From positions 1-31,304 of IMG/VR virus record IMGVR_UViG_3300009419_000053: 31,304 bases of DNA. One strand, 5' to 3'. The notes under the pieces are model-generated. The model was not told the origin of the DNA. It searched no databases and saw only the letters and a program-made list of their open reading frames with translations. Source of the DNA: a virus. A program made the translations under genes and the position numbers. Of this stretch, positions 20,791 through 29,133 are shown piece after piece. Position 1 is the first letter of the stretch; each line of letters opens with the position of its first letter.

Positions 20791-21266
20791 CCGCCATCCT
20801 TGAAAAGACCATCAACGGCCAGGCTTACCGCTTGGTGAAGCTGCCCCCGTTGACGGCGGGCCGCATCGCCACGGTTGTCGCGCAGGCCCTGGCCGGGGCC
20901 CTGTCGGACGCCGCCACCGTTTCGACCCTGTTGGGCACGCTGAAAAACCGCGCGGCCGAAAAGACGGCGGACCCGAGCACCGTGGCCGACTCCCTGGCCG
21001 GCAAAGTGCTGGACGTGTTGGGCGACGACGCCGCCGTGTTGTCCGCCCTGGCGGGCGGCCTGCAGAACGTCAAGGTGGACGCGCTCTACCGGGCCGGGGA
21101 AGAATGCTTGGTGGGGCAGCTGTTCGCCGACATCAAGTTGCACGACCGCGCCGCCGTTGAACGCCACTTTGGCGACCGCCCCCAAGACCTGTTCCCGGTC
21201 ATGGTGTGGGCGCTGCGCGAGAACTGCACCGGTTTTTTCGGGAAAGGCGCCCCGGCCTCGAACTGA
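20787..21266 (+). CDS. Tail assembly chaperone, short form (G, 159 aa)
   Basis: The ATG at 20787 overlaps the tube stop. Starts ILEKTINGQAYRLVKLPPLTAGRIATVVAQALAGAL and ends LFPVMVWALRENCTGFFGKGAPASN. Small helical proteins between tube and tape measure are the G-type chaperones that coat the tape measure during tail assembly. Position, length and the frameshift signal near the 3' end (21233-21239) all agree. Without shifting, translation ends at 21266. Confidence 0.88.
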   Translation: MTAILEKTINGQAYRLVKLPPLTAGRIATVVAQALAGALSDAATVSTLLGTLKNRAAEKTADPSTVADSLAGKVLDVLGDDAAVLSALAGGLQNVKVDALYRAGEECLVGQLFADIKLHDRAAVERHFGDRPQDLFPVMVWALRENCTGFFGKGAPASN

Positions 21267-21481
21267 CCGGTGCGCGCCGGCCATCGGTGCGGATTCCCGA
21301 AGGGTGGGAAGTGGACTATGCGTTGGGCCGCCTCATCCGGGCCGGGTTCTGCACCCTGCGGGAGTTGAACGACTGGCGTTATTCGTGGGCGGAAATCTGG
21401 CAAATGCACGACATGCTAGACCTTCACGACTGGCTAGAATGGGAACAACACCGCGAGGCTGAAAAGCATGTCAGTCGTTGA
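20787..21481 (+). CDS. Tail assembly chaperone, frameshifted long form (GT, ~231 aa)
   Basis: At T-TTT-TTC (21233-21239) a -1 slip moves translation into a frame that continues as RERRPGLELTGARRPSVRIPEGWEVDYALGR... to the TGA at 21479-21481. This adds 80 residues, with a Trp-rich helical end (LNDWRYSWAEIWQMHDMLDLHDWLEWEQH). G plus G-T fusions by -1 slippage are established for most long-tailed phages, the T part binding the tube protein. The second frame has no good start of its own, apart from a GTG inside it. It overlaps the tape measure start by 14 bases. Confidence 0.85.
21233..21239 (+). promoter_or_regulatory. -1 ribosomal frameshift site T-TTT-TTC
   Basis: Zero-frame codons are GGT-TTT-TTC-GGG. 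T-TTT-TTC fits X-XXY-YYZ, with perfect P-site re-pairing and two of three positions in the A site. It lies about 27 bases before the zero-frame stop, in the gene where such a site is expected. Confidence 0.88.
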
Positions 21482-22961
21482 CGAACTCGTCACCCTCCTC
21501 GGGCTGGACATCGCGCCAGGGGCCGAGGCAAACGCCACGTCTTACGAACGTGTGATTGACCGCGTGCGCAAAACGGCGGTCATGGTGGGGGCCGCCCTGG
21601 CCGCCGCCGCGTCGGCCGTGCAGGCCTACGCCATGGAACAGGCTAAGGCCATCGAACAGGAATCGCGCTTTGCCGAAGGCATGGACGTGAGCTATCAGCG
21701 CATGCAGGCGTTGGGGTACGCGGCGAACATCCTGGGCGGGAGTTCGCAGGAGCTCGCGCAAGACCTGGCGAACCTGACCAAGACCATGAACAGCCCGATT
21801 CCTGGGGAATACAACCAGACGTTGTATATGCTCGGAATCAGCGCGCGGGACGCGTCCGGCCAGGTACGCAAGGCCGACGACCTGTTGTTGGCGATTGCCG
21901 ACCGCCTGGCCGGCATGTCCAAACAACGGCAAATGCAGTTTGCCGACCGCCTGGGCCTGAGCTCGGGCACCTTGACCGTGCTACGCAACGGCCGCGCCGA
22001 GGTTGAACGCCTCGCGCAGGAGGCGCAGTTGCTGGGCCTGGTGCTCGACGAGAACGCGACCGCGCGGGCCACCACGTTCGGGCGGGCCTATCGCCGGTTG
22101 ACCGAGATTGTCCGGGGCCTGGGCCGCGCCGTGTCCGTGGGCCTGTTGCCGGGCCTGACGCAGGGCGCGGACGCGCTGGCGAATTGGATCGTGCTTAACC
22201 ACAAGTGGATCGGGTCAGGCGTTCAACAGGTCGTTGAAGGCGTCGCCCTCGGATTCCAAATGGTCGGCCGGTTCATCGCCTGGGCCGCCTCGGCCCTGGG
22301 CGACCTGTTGGGCCCGCTGGAAATGTCCGGCCGCCAACTCGACGCCACCCGGGCCATTGCCGTCGCCACCGCGCTCGCGCTTGTCGCGCTGGGGGTGTCG
22401 GCCGTTGCGGCCACGTGGCCGTTCTGGCTGACCGCTGCCGCTGTTGCCGGCCTGGTGCTGGTGCTGGAAGACCTGTATGTGTTTTTCACCGGCGGCAAGT
22501 CGGTGATTGGCGATTGGGTGCGGGAGTTTCGCGAGGCTTATCCTGCCATCGCCGAACTAATCGACATGGTCGGGGAGCTCGCGAAATGGCTGGGCCCGCG
22601 CCTCGGCCAGGCGCTGAAAACCGCGATTGGCTGGGTGTGGTCGGTGCTGGTGGGCCTTAACAATTTCATCGTCAACATGACGAAGGGCGTGGCCTCGCTG
22701 GTGGACAGTTTCTTAAAGCTGGTGGGCATCACCGGCACCACCGACGCGGCCATGCAATCGCCCGCCACGTTCAACGACGTGCCCGTGCACTCCGAAATTC
22801 TCGCGCGCCGCGCGGGCGCTGCAGGCGGCGGCAACACCGTGAACATCGAAGTGCACGGCGCCGGCGACCCGGCCGCAGTTGGCGCGGAAGTCGCAGGCCG
22901 CGCGGGTCTGTCCACGCAAATGTCGGCGCCTGGCATGCTGGGCCCGCTGGGGGCTAACTGA
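21468..22961 (+). CDS. Tail tape measure protein (497 aa)
   Basis: Sets tail length and occupies the tube lumen. It begins MSVVDELVTLLGLDIAPGAEAN, then a helical body with AMEQAKAIEQESRFAEGMDVSYQRMQALGYAANILGGSSQELAQDLANLTKTMNSP, and hydrophobic stretches (~295-345: AIAVATALALVALGVSAVAATWPFWLTAAAVAGLVLVLEDLY; also ~255-285) likely to form membrane-inserting segments. The C-terminus is Gly/Ala-rich. At 497 residues it is short. At the usual ~1.5 angstrom per residue this implies a tail of about 75 nm. Position after the chaperone pair and before baseplate genes confirms the call. Confidence 0.9.
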   Translation: MSVVDELVTLLGLDIAPGAEANATSYERVIDRVRKTAVMVGAALAAAASAVQAYAMEQAKAIEQESRFAEGMDVSYQRMQALGYAANILGGSSQELAQDLANLTKTMNSPIPGEYNQTLYMLGISARDASGQVRKADDLLLAIADRLAGMSKQRQMQFADRLGLSSGTLTVLRNGRAEVERLAQEAQLLGLVLDENATARATTFGRAYRRLTEIVRGLGRAVSVGLLPGLTQGADALANWIVLNHKWIGSGVQQVVEGVALGFQMVGRFIAWAASALGDLLGPLEMSGRQLDATRAIAVATALALVALGVSAVAATWPFWLTAAAVAGLVLVLEDLYVFFTGGKSVIGDWVREFREAYPAIAELIDMVGELAKWLGPRLGQALKTAIGWVWSVLVGLNNFIVNMTKGVASLVDSFLKLVGITGTTDAAMQSPATFNDVPVHSEILARRAGAAGGGNTVNIEVHGAGDPAAVGAEVAGRAGLSTQMSAPGMLGPLGAN

Positions 22962-22962
22962 C

Positions 22963-23493
22963 ATGACCATTGCACTGTTCGGCGGCACGGACTTGGTGAT
23001 TGTCGAGGGCGCCGAAGTGGACGGCCGCTTGGGTGAGTTCCACACTTTTTCCGCCCAGGCCACAACCTACGCGACCGAGTCGGGCGCGTTGGTGTCCGAC
23101 CACGTCGCCGAGCAACCCGACCAACTTTCGGTTTCGTGGATCGTGAGCAACTTGGACGCCCAGGGGTCAAGCTATGGCACCCGCGCGGCCAACGTGCTCG
23201 ACGCCCTGCGCACCCGGTTGAAGGCGCGCAAGCGGTGGCAGGTCGTGACGCGCCACCGGCTTTACCCGTCCATGGTCATCGTGGGCGTGACGGCCGAAAA
23301 CGTCGGGCCTTTCACCGGTGCGCTGCGCGGTCGGATCACCTTTCAGGAGGTGCCCGAAGTCGCGTTGGAGCGCGTCACCCTGCCCGCTTCGCGCGTGGGC
23401 CGCAAGGGCGCCGCGTCCAAGGTCGAGGCGGGGCGGCAACAGCCCCAGCCGGTCGAATCCCCGTCGTTGTTGCGCCAACTGACCGGGGGTTGA
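22963..23493 (+). CDS. Baseplate/distal tail-like protein (176 aa)
   Basis: The ATG at 22963 starts 2 bases after the tape measure stop. Beta-rich: TIALFGGTDLVIVEGAEVDGRLGEFHTFSAQATTYATESGALVSDHVAEQPDQLSVSWIV, then a helix (RAANVLDALRTRLKARKRWQVVTRHRLYPSMVIVGV). The 'S-G-x-x-V-S-D-H-v' and 'tv-t-r-h-x-l-Y-x-x-M-v-i' elements match Dit-like phage baseplate proteins that join tube to hub. The C-terminal ~35 residues are basic and disordered. Role inferred from family resemblance and position. Confidence 0.75.
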   Translation: MTIALFGGTDLVIVEGAEVDGRLGEFHTFSAQATTYATESGALVSDHVAEQPDQLSVSWIVSNLDAQGSSYGTRAANVLDALRTRLKARKRWQVVTRHRLYPSMVIVGVTAENVGPFTGALRGRITFQEVPEVALERVTLPASRVGRKGAASKVEAGRQQPQPVESPSLLRQLTGG

Positions 23494-23495
23494 TC

Positions 23496-23885
23496 GTGGC
23501 CGCTGAAATCCCGTTGACCTCGGCGCCTGACCGCCAATTTGAAATCGTCTTGGGTGACGTGCTGTTGACCCTGCGCAGCTACTGGAACGCGTCGCGGCCG
23601 GGGTGGTTTCTGGACGTCTTCGACGCGGCCGACCAGCCTTTGGCGCGCGGCCTGGCCTTGGTGCCTGGGGTCAACCTGTTTTCGTCGCTGCCGCAGTTGA
23701 CCCGCACTGTGGGGCAGCTGCGCATGCTGACCTCAGACGGGGGCGACGTGCCCACCGACGACGGTTTGGGCGTCATTGGCCGGCTGTATTGGTTTGCGCC
23801 CGAGGAGTTCGAAACCCTGGCGCCCATGTCCACGATCAACGTCACGGCGCTGCCTTTCGTCCTGTCGGACCTTTACCATGGCTGA
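23496..23885 (+). CDS. Small baseplate protein (129 aa)
   Basis: The GTG at 23496 has GGGGG upstream. It starts AAEIPLTSAPDRQFEIVLGDVLLTLRSYWNASRPGWFLDVFDAADQPLARGLALVPGVNLFSSL. The pattern 'F-x-i-x-L-g-x-x-x-x-l-x-x-x-x-n...-g-W-f-x-d-i-x-d...-i-x-x-g-x-x-l-v-x-g-x-n-L' is that of small baseplate or plug proteins found between the Dit-like protein and the hub in DUF3383-sheath myoviruses. Function not established. Its end overlaps the next gene by 8 bases. Confidence 0.78.
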   Translation: MAAEIPLTSAPDRQFEIVLGDVLLTLRSYWNASRPGWFLDVFDAADQPLARGLALVPGVNLFSSLPQLTRTVGQLRMLTSDGGDVPTDDGLGVIGRLYWFAPEEFETLAPMSTINVTALPFVLSDLYHG

Positions 23886-24747
23886 ATTCTTGCGCCGTTG
23901 CGAACTGCTGGTGGGGCCGCTGGCCGACTGGCAAGCCAACAACCCGGCCCAGGCCCTGCGCATCGTGGCCGACGGGTCCAACTCGCGTTTGCGCGTCGCG
24001 TTCACGGCGAACAAGACCGTGACGGGGGAGCCCAACAAAACGGATTTGTTGCTTTACAACCTGTCCAAGGAAACGCGCCAGGCCCTGCGCGCGAACTCCA
24101 CGAAGGTGCAGATTCTGGCGGGCTATGCGTCCGACACGTCTTCGACTGGTGTGGTGTGCAATGGCGGCGTGCTGGCGGTCTACTCCGAGCGCCAGGGCCC
24201 CGACATCGTCACGCGCATGACGGTGTTGGACGGGTGGGGCGGAATCTCGCGCGGGGCCTACTCTCGGGCGTTCGCTGGCGGCGTGCCCCTGGGCGACGTT
24301 ATCCGAGACGTCGCGCGCAACCTGCCGGGCGTGGCGCTGGGGCAAATCGACGTTGACGGCGCGTTGGGCCCCAAGGGCGCCGCGTTGGGCGGGAGCTCGC
24401 AAAACGTCTTGAACAAACTGGCCGACGCACATGGGTTTTCGTGGTCTGTGCAAGACGGCGTGTTTCAAGCCATTGCAGACAAGCGCACCACCGGCCGTTC
24501 GTTCACCTTCACGTCGGGCAACAACCTGTTGTCGGCCGTGCCGCTGTTCAACGGGCCGTTGCAAGCGAAAGTCGGCGTGCAGGTCACGGCGCTGTTTGAC
24601 GCACGCATGCGCCCGGGTGACGAAATGCGCGTGCAATCAACGGTGAACCCCAGCGTGAACGGCACGTACAAAGCCACGTCGGTGACCCTGACGTTTGACA
24701 CCCACGGCGCCGCGCAACTTCGCGCGCAGTCGTTGCACCTGTTCTAA
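23878..24747 (+). CDS. Baseplate hub protein, gp27/gpD-like (289 aa)
   Basis: The ATG at 23878 overlaps the previous stop. It has LRIVADGSNSRLRVAFTANKTVTGEPNKTDLLLYNLSKETRQAL near the N-terminus, then VQILAGYASD, RMTVLDGWGGISRGAYSRAFAGG, and SFTFTSGNNLLSAVPLFNGPLQAKVGVQVTALFDARMRPGD towards the end. This strand-rich order, with 'N-L-s-x-x-t' then 'v-x-v-x-a-G-Y' and late 'V-x-s-l-x-d-p-x-i-x-p-G', matches hub proteins of Mu-like and related baseplates that hold the spike. Confidence 0.85.
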   Translation: MAEFLRRCELLVGPLADWQANNPAQALRIVADGSNSRLRVAFTANKTVTGEPNKTDLLLYNLSKETRQALRANSTKVQILAGYASDTSSTGVVCNGGVLAVYSERQGPDIVTRMTVLDGWGGISRGAYSRAFAGGVPLGDVIRDVARNLPGVALGQIDVDGALGPKGAALGGSSQNVLNKLADAHGFSWSVQDGVFQAIADKRTTGRSFTFTSGNNLLSAVPLFNGPLQAKVGVQVTALFDARMRPGDEMRVQSTVNPSVNGTYKATSVTLTFDTHGAAQLRAQSLHLF

Positions 24748-24750
24748 GCC

Positions 24751-25425
24751 ATGACCATCGCCACCGCCGACACCGACCCCGCCGAAGCCCTGCGCGTGCT
24801 GTTTGACCGGCTGGCGCTGAACCTGCGCACGGCCATCCCCGGCGTCGTCGTGGCCGTTGGGGCCGACGGCACGACCGTGGACGTGCAACCGGCCGTCAGC
24901 CTGGCGCAGCGGTTGGAGACGACCGAGGAAGTGCGGTTGCCCGTCATTCGCGGCGTGCCCCTGCAGGCGTTGGGGTCCGAAGCGGCGGGCGTGTTCGTGA
25001 CGGTCCCCGTGTCGGTGGGGGACGACGGTTTGTTGATCGTGTGCGACCGGGCCTTGGACACGTGGCAATTCGGCGCCGGCGTGGTGCGTGCCCCGGACGC
25101 GGCCAGCCCCCGACACCACGACTTGACCGACGCCGTGTTTTTGCCAGGCCTGCGCCGCGCTTCGAGTCCGATCATGGCGCCGTCATCCACGGCGGTCGAG
25201 GTGCGCACGGCCGACGGTTTGACGCGCGCCAGCGTGTCGCCGGGCGTGGCCGCCTTGCATGCGGGGGCGTGCTCGGTGTCGGTCACGCCGGCCGGCATCA
25301 CGTTGACGGCCGGGCCTTTCGTGCTCAGTGTGACGCCGGCGGGCCTTACAATCGCCGGCGAACCCTTCGACGACCACCGGCACGACCTAACCGGCGGGGG
25401 CACTACCGGCCCCGTTACCACATGA
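24751..25425 (+). CDS. Baseplate spike protein, Gp138/gpV-like (224 aa)
   Basis: Punctures the outer membrane. The N-terminal OB-fold-like part matches the Gp138 type: LRTAIPGVVVAVGADGTTVDVQPAV, VRLPVIRGVPLQALGSEAAGVFVTVPVSVGDDGLLIVCDRALD (~66-107). The C-terminal half has short repeating strands (AVEVRTADGLTRASVSPGV..., VTPAGITLTAGPFVLSVTPAGLTI), a triple-stranded beta-helix pattern. It ends DDHRHDLTGGGTTGPV, the His-rich tip motif that binds iron in spikes such as P2 gpV. Its stop overlaps the next ATG. Confidence 0.9.
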   Translation: MTIATADTDPAEALRVLFDRLALNLRTAIPGVVVAVGADGTTVDVQPAVSLAQRLETTEEVRLPVIRGVPLQALGSEAAGVFVTVPVSVGDDGLLIVCDRALDTWQFGAGVVRAPDAASPRHHDLTDAVFLPGLRRASSPIMAPSSTAVEVRTADGLTRASVSPGVAALHAGACSVSVTPAGITLTAGPFVLSVTPAGLTIAGEPFDDHRHDLTGGGTTGPVTT

Positions 25426-25802
25426 CCTTTTCCCTGGCCCTTGACCGATCCAACGGCGTGCCGGATTTTCGAATCCGCGGCGGCGTGTTGGTGCGGTCCT
25501 ATGAGTCGGACGCCGCTCGGGACCGCCTCTACATGCGTTTGCGCACGCAGTTGGGGGATTGGGTCTTTGACACCGAATTGGGCGTGCCTTACGTCGGCGA
25601 AGGGGGCATTATGGGCGGCAAGAAATCGCAAGCCGAAGTGGAAGCCCTGTTGCGGCGCGCGATCTTGAGCGACCCCGAAGCCGACCGCGTGGATTCCATG
25701 ACCGTGACGGCCAAAGGCCGCCGCGTCTCGGTTGAAGCGGTGGTGGTGCTGGCCCTCGCCAGCGGGAAAAGCGAAACGGTCACGGTGACCGTGGGAGCCT
25801 GA
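25422..25802 (+). CDS. Baseplate wedge protein, gp46/W-like (126 aa)
   Basis: The ATG at 25422 overlaps the spike stop. DRLYMRLRTQLGDWVFDTELGVPYVG (~38-63) is characteristic of the small baseplate protein of the GPW/gp25 or DUF2634 group ('l-R-T-x-x-G-E/D-w-x-l-D-x-x-x-G-v-x-y'). The C-terminus has DRVDSMTVTAKGRRVSVEAVVVLA strands. It pairs with the J-like protein encoded next to form wedges. Confidence 0.88.
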   Translation: MTFSLALDRSNGVPDFRIRGGVLVRSYESDAARDRLYMRLRTQLGDWVFDTELGVPYVGEGGIMGGKKSQAEVEALLRRAILSDPEADRVDSMTVTAKGRRVSVEAVVVLALASGKSETVTVTVGA

Positions 25803-25805
25803 CAC

Positions 25806-27017
25806 ATGAGCGGCGTTACTCCCTCCGGTTTTGAAGCGAAGCGGCTGGCCGACATCTTGGCCGAGGCCACCACCGAACTCGCACAGATCACGGACCCCGT
25901 CACCGGCGACCGCCTGCAACCGGATTTTTCCGGCGCCGACCCGGCCATGCAAATCGCCCTCGTCCCGCTTTCGTTGCTGGGCGAAGCGTGGGAAGAAATG
26001 GCCGAGGTTTACAACCAATTCGACCCCGACAAGGCCAGCGAAGCGGCGTTGGCGTCGTTGATCCAACTGAACGGCCTTCGTCGGCTTGACGCGGCCCCCT
26101 CGCGCGTCTCCGGGTGCACCTTCGCGGGCACGCCTGGCGTGACCATTCCGGCCGGTCAGACCGTTTCAGACGCGGACGGGATCTACAGTTGGACCAGCGA
26201 CGCGGACGTGGTCTTGGACGGGGCAGGCAGCGGCACCGGCAACGTGACGTGCAGCGTCACCGGACCCGTGACCATTCCGCCTACCAGCATCGTGACCCCC
26301 GTGGCCGGTTGGGCTTCGTTCACACCGGGGACGCTGGTGGTGGGCCGCAACCTCGAAACGCCCGCGCAAATGCGGGTGCGCCGTGGGCTGTCCACCATGG
26401 CGCCGGCCGCGGGCCCCGTGGACGCAGTGTTTGCCAACCTGGCGAACGTCGAGGGCGTCACCTATGCCCGGGTGTATCAGAACAACACTTTGACCACCGA
26501 CGGCCGGGGCATCCCCGGGAAGTCCGTGGCCGCCGTCGTCGTGGGCGGGGCAGACGCGGACATTGCGGCCACGTTGCTCGCGCGTACCGGCGTCACGGCG
26601 GCGTTCTACGGGGCCGAGTCGTTCACGCTGTACGATGAAAACGGTGAAGCCTATCCGGTGCAGTGGACGCGCCCGGCGCCGCTTGACATTTACGTGTCGG
26701 TGCAAATTGCCGTCACGAACCCCACCGTGTTCCCGGCTGACGGCGTGGACCAGATCAAAGCGGCCGTCCTGGCTTACGTGCAAGGCGGCGCCCCGGCGCT
26801 GGGCATCACCGACGGCTTCGGCACGGAAGGGTTCGGGCCAGGGGCCACGGTCGAACGCTCGCGCCTCTACACCCCGTTGAACTTCGTCCCGGGCCACAAG
26901 GTGCAGGCCCTGACCCTGGGCACGGCGCCCGCCCCCGTGGGCACCGCCGACATCGCGACCCCGTGGAACCAATACCCCCGGTTCACGGACGCGAACATTG
27001 ACGTGACGGTGGTGTGA
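25806..27017 (+). CDS. Baseplate wedge protein, J/gp47-like (403 aa)
   Basis: Matches the baseplate J-like family: an N-terminal helical region (LADILAEATTELAQITDPVTGDRLQ...), then LIQLNGLRRLDAAPSRVSGCTFAGTPGVTIPAGQTVSD (~80-118), ETPAQMRVRRGLSTMAPAAGPVDAVFANLANVEGVTYARVYQNN (~180-224), and GRGIPGKSVAAVVVGGADADIAATL. The C-terminal domain (ADGVDQIKAAVLAYVQGG...GFGPGATVERSRLYTPLNFVPG) is typical. Assembles with the preceding small wedge protein; cluster order spike, W-like, J-like, DUF2612-like is standard. Confidence 0.93.
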   Translation: MSGVTPSGFEAKRLADILAEATTELAQITDPVTGDRLQPDFSGADPAMQIALVPLSLLGEAWEEMAEVYNQFDPDKASEAALASLIQLNGLRRLDAAPSRVSGCTFAGTPGVTIPAGQTVSDADGIYSWTSDADVVLDGAGSGTGNVTCSVTGPVTIPPTSIVTPVAGWASFTPGTLVVGRNLETPAQMRVRRGLSTMAPAAGPVDAVFANLANVEGVTYARVYQNNTLTTDGRGIPGKSVAAVVVGGADADIAATLLARTGVTAAFYGAESFTLYDENGEAYPVQWTRPAPLDIYVSVQIAVTNPTVFPADGVDQIKAAVLAYVQGGAPALGITDGFGTEGFGPGATVERSRLYTPLNFVPGHKVQALTLGTAPAPVGTADIATPWNQYPRFTDANIDVTVV

Positions 27018-27019
27018 CC

Positions 27020-27682
27020 ATGACCGACGACACCTTAGACGTCGTCATTGCCTCGCCCGTCCTGCGGGCGGTACAGGCGCCGCTTTTCGCGCAAATTCAA
27101 CAGCTGGTGGACGTGGCCCGCCAGGTCCGCACCCTGCGCACGCTGGACGACGCGACCGAACACGCGTTGGAAGTCATCGGCCGGATTGTGGGCGCCTACC
27201 CCCGGCCAACGGTGGACGCGGGAAGCATCGTCTATTTCACGCCGGACGAGGGCGAAGGCGCCGCAGACGTGGCCGATGCCTTCGTGACCAACGCCCCGAC
27301 CGCCGGCGCCGTGCCAGCGGACGATATCCGTTATCGTGCGGCCATCCGATCCAAGATCCTCAAGAACCACACCCGGCATGGGTCCGCGCCGGAGCTCATG
27401 TGGTACGGAAAATTTGCTTACGGCATCCCCGTGAGCGTGCGTAACGAGGGTTTAAGCGACGTTTCGTTTACCGTGCCCACCGGCACGTCGGGCGAGAAGT
27501 TGGCGGCCCTGTTGCGTGACGTCTCGAACAACCAAGCGGACCACCAATTTGAAATGCCGTTGCCGACCACGGCCCGCGTCGTGGCGGTGAATTTCCGTTA
27601 CCCTCTGGCTTTCGCCCCTGACGTTGAATCCGGGGCGGCAGACATCGCATTTGCAGGAGTGGGCTATGGCCTCAACCCGTAA
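27020..27682 (+). CDS. Baseplate protein, gp48/DUF2612-like (220 aa)
   Basis: The ATG at 27020 (MTDDTLDVVIASPVLRAV) and a GTG at 27014 that overlaps the previous stop are both possible; neither has a good ribosome site. It shows AIRSKILKNHTRHGSAPELMWYGKFAYGIPVSVRNEGLSDVSFTVPTGTS, the 'Y-r-x-x-i-x-x-k-i-x-x-N-x-s-x-G-T/S' element of DUF2612 / gp48-like proteins, which link wedge and fibre network. Preceding helical half: LRAVQAPLFAQIQQLVDVARQVRTLRTLDDATEHALEVIGRIVG. The end overlaps the fibre gene by 17 bases. Confidence 0.85.
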   Translation: MTDDTLDVVIASPVLRAVQAPLFAQIQQLVDVARQVRTLRTLDDATEHALEVIGRIVGAYPRPTVDAGSIVYFTPDEGEGAADVADAFVTNAPTAGAVPADDIRYRAAIRSKILKNHTRHGSAPELMWYGKFAYGIPVSVRNEGLSDVSFTVPTGTSGEKLAALLRDVSNNQADHQFEMPLPTTARVVAVNFRYPLAFAPDVESGAADIAFAGVGYGLNP

Positions 27683-28526
27683 CGTCAAAGCGCCCGGCGT
27701 GCTCGCCTCGGCGGCAACCGTTGGAGTCCCGGCCACGCCAATCGCGGGCGCCGCCTACCGCGACCCGGCGGCCCTGGCCGTCATGCTCGCCAGCGGCTGG
27801 AAGTACGGCACGCCGGTGAACTCGGCGGGGGAAAACCAATACAACTTCCAGACCTCCACCCTGTTGAACCTGCTGGACAAGCATGGCGTCCTTGGTTGGT
27901 GCGACTTGGTCGATTACGAAACACCGGCCCTTGTCTTCGGATCCGACGGCGTGTTGTATCGCGCCCTTGCGAACAGCGGCCCGGCCGGCGCGGGAGCTCA
28001 AGACCCGACGAGCTCGGCGGGGTATTGGGCTTCGGTGTTCTCCGACTCGCGCGTGGGGGAAACCGTGTTGGTGCAAGGCACCGGCACCGTGCCCGGCGGC
28101 GTCAAGATGAACGGCGGTTTGGTGTCCCGCACGGGCATTTACGCGGACTTGTGGGCCTGGGCAAACGCTGCGGGCCTCGTCATTTCGGATGCCGCGTGGA
28201 CCGGCGACGCGTTGAACCGCGGTTTCTATTCGAGCGGTGACGGCGCCACGACCTTCCGCCTTCCCAACGTGCGCGGCCTGTTCCCTCGCTTCTACCACGA
28301 CGGCGACACGACGGACCCGGACTTTGCCACCCGCGGCGTCGGCCGCGTGCAGGGTTCGCAGAACTTGAGCCACGCGCACAACGTCCGCATCGGCACTTCG
28401 GAAGGCGACGCGGACACGGCCACGAACGGCACCGGGCAAAATTCGAACATGAGCACCGATGCTTCGGGCGGGTCCGAAGCGCGCCCGGTCAACGTGCCTT
28501 TTATGGCCTGGGTCAAGTACCGCTAA
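27666..28526 (+). CDS. Tail fibre protein with phage collar domain (286 aa)
   Basis: The ATG at 27666 has GCAGGAG upstream. The N-terminal ~110 residues attach it to the baseplate and lack recognised repeats. From ~135 it has the tail-collar pattern: GETVLVQGTGTVPGGVKMNGGLVSRTGIYADLWAWANAAG (~135-175), GDGATTFRLPNVRGLFPRFYHDGD (~195-220), then GRVQGSQNLSHAHNVRIG (~230-247) and a C-terminal SEARPVNVPFMAWVKYR. The R-P-x-N-v-x-f-x-x-x-I/V-k-y end and H-x-H are typical of short-fibre tips. Likely receptor binding, but this collar domain alone is short. Confidence 0.9.
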   Translation: MASTRNVKAPGVLASAATVGVPATPIAGAAYRDPAALAVMLASGWKYGTPVNSAGENQYNFQTSTLLNLLDKHGVLGWCDLVDYETPALVFGSDGVLYRALANSGPAGAGAQDPTSSAGYWASVFSDSRVGETVLVQGTGTVPGGVKMNGGLVSRTGIYADLWAWANAAGLVISDAAWTGDALNRGFYSSGDGATTFRLPNVRGLFPRFYHDGDTTDPDFATRGVGRVQGSQNLSHAHNVRIGTSEGDADTATNGTGQNSNMSTDASGGSEARPVNVPFMAWVKYR

Positions 28527-28544
28527 CCCGAAAGGACGCCCAAC

Positions 28545-29105
28545 ATGGAACGCCCGCAAATTTACCTCGTCAATTCGGCCAACGTGTGGACGCCCACGCC
28601 TTCGCCGGTGTTTGCTGACCTGAACCCCGAAGACCCCGACGGCCTGCCGCAAGTCCCGTTCGAAGGCCGTTTGGTCCCTCCTCCCGAACTCGGGCCGAAC
28701 GAGGCCGCGCGGTCCCTGGGCTTTGACCCGACCGCCGAATGGGAAGTGGTGCCCGACTGGCGCGGCTTCGCCTACTGGACCGCAGACCGCCAGCACGTCA
28801 CCATTGACGCTGTCGGCGTGGTGCCTCCCGCCGATGCGCTGGAAAGCGACCCCGGCCCCAGCCTGGCCGAACAGTGGGCCGCCCTGCAGGCGCAGACGCG
28901 CGCCGCGCTGGTGAAGACCTCCACCACGGTCGAACGCATCGTGGAAGCTGCCGCGCTGGGGGACACGGTGTTGGGCGCCCCCGATGTGGTGGCGTTCTTC
29001 GAGTACCGCCGCGCGTTGCGCGACCTGCTCGGCCTCGCCATGCCAGCCGACCCGGCCAATTGGCCGACGGTCCCGGCGCATCCTGGCTACCCTGCCGGGA
29101 CTTGA
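28545..29105 (+). CDS. Tail fibre assembly chaperone-like protein (186 aa)
   Basis: The ATG at 28545 has AAAGG upstream. It starts MERPQIYLVNSANVWTPTPSPVFADLNPEDPDGLPQVPFEGRLVPPPEL and has a middle EWEVVPDWRGFAYWTADRQHVTIDAVGVVPPAD, matching the tail fibre assembly (tfa-like) N-terminal pattern 'y-a-x-t-x-x-y-t-g-x-x-x-a-d-x-d-P...P-P-x-x-x-x-x-x-a-x-w-d-g-x-x-W'. A helical middle (AEQWAALQAQTRAALVKTSTTVERIVEAAAL) and a C-terminal PADPANWPTVPAHPGYP complete the type. It helps fold the preceding fibre. Confidence 0.85.
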   Translation: MERPQIYLVNSANVWTPTPSPVFADLNPEDPDGLPQVPFEGRLVPPPELGPNEAARSLGFDPTAEWEVVPDWRGFAYWTADRQHVTIDAVGVVPPADALESDPGPSLAEQWAALQAQTRAALVKTSTTVERIVEAAALGDTVLGAPDVVAFFEYRRALRDLLGLAMPADPANWPTVPAHPGYPAGT

Positions 29106-29133
29106 TCGCTGTTACATTGCGGGAACTTGCATC

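Noticed and set aside
23136-23495. Upstream extension of the 23496-23885 gene in its own frame
   Set aside because: It would overlap the Dit-like gene for 360 bases and has no ribosome site; the GTG at 23496 has one.
24744-26066. Minus-strand open frame of 440 codons
   Set aside because: Opposite the spike, wedge and J-like genes, which have clear family patterns.
27672-29081. Minus-strand open frame of 469 codons
   Set aside because: Opposite the tail fibre and chaperone genes; no start signal or recognised domain.
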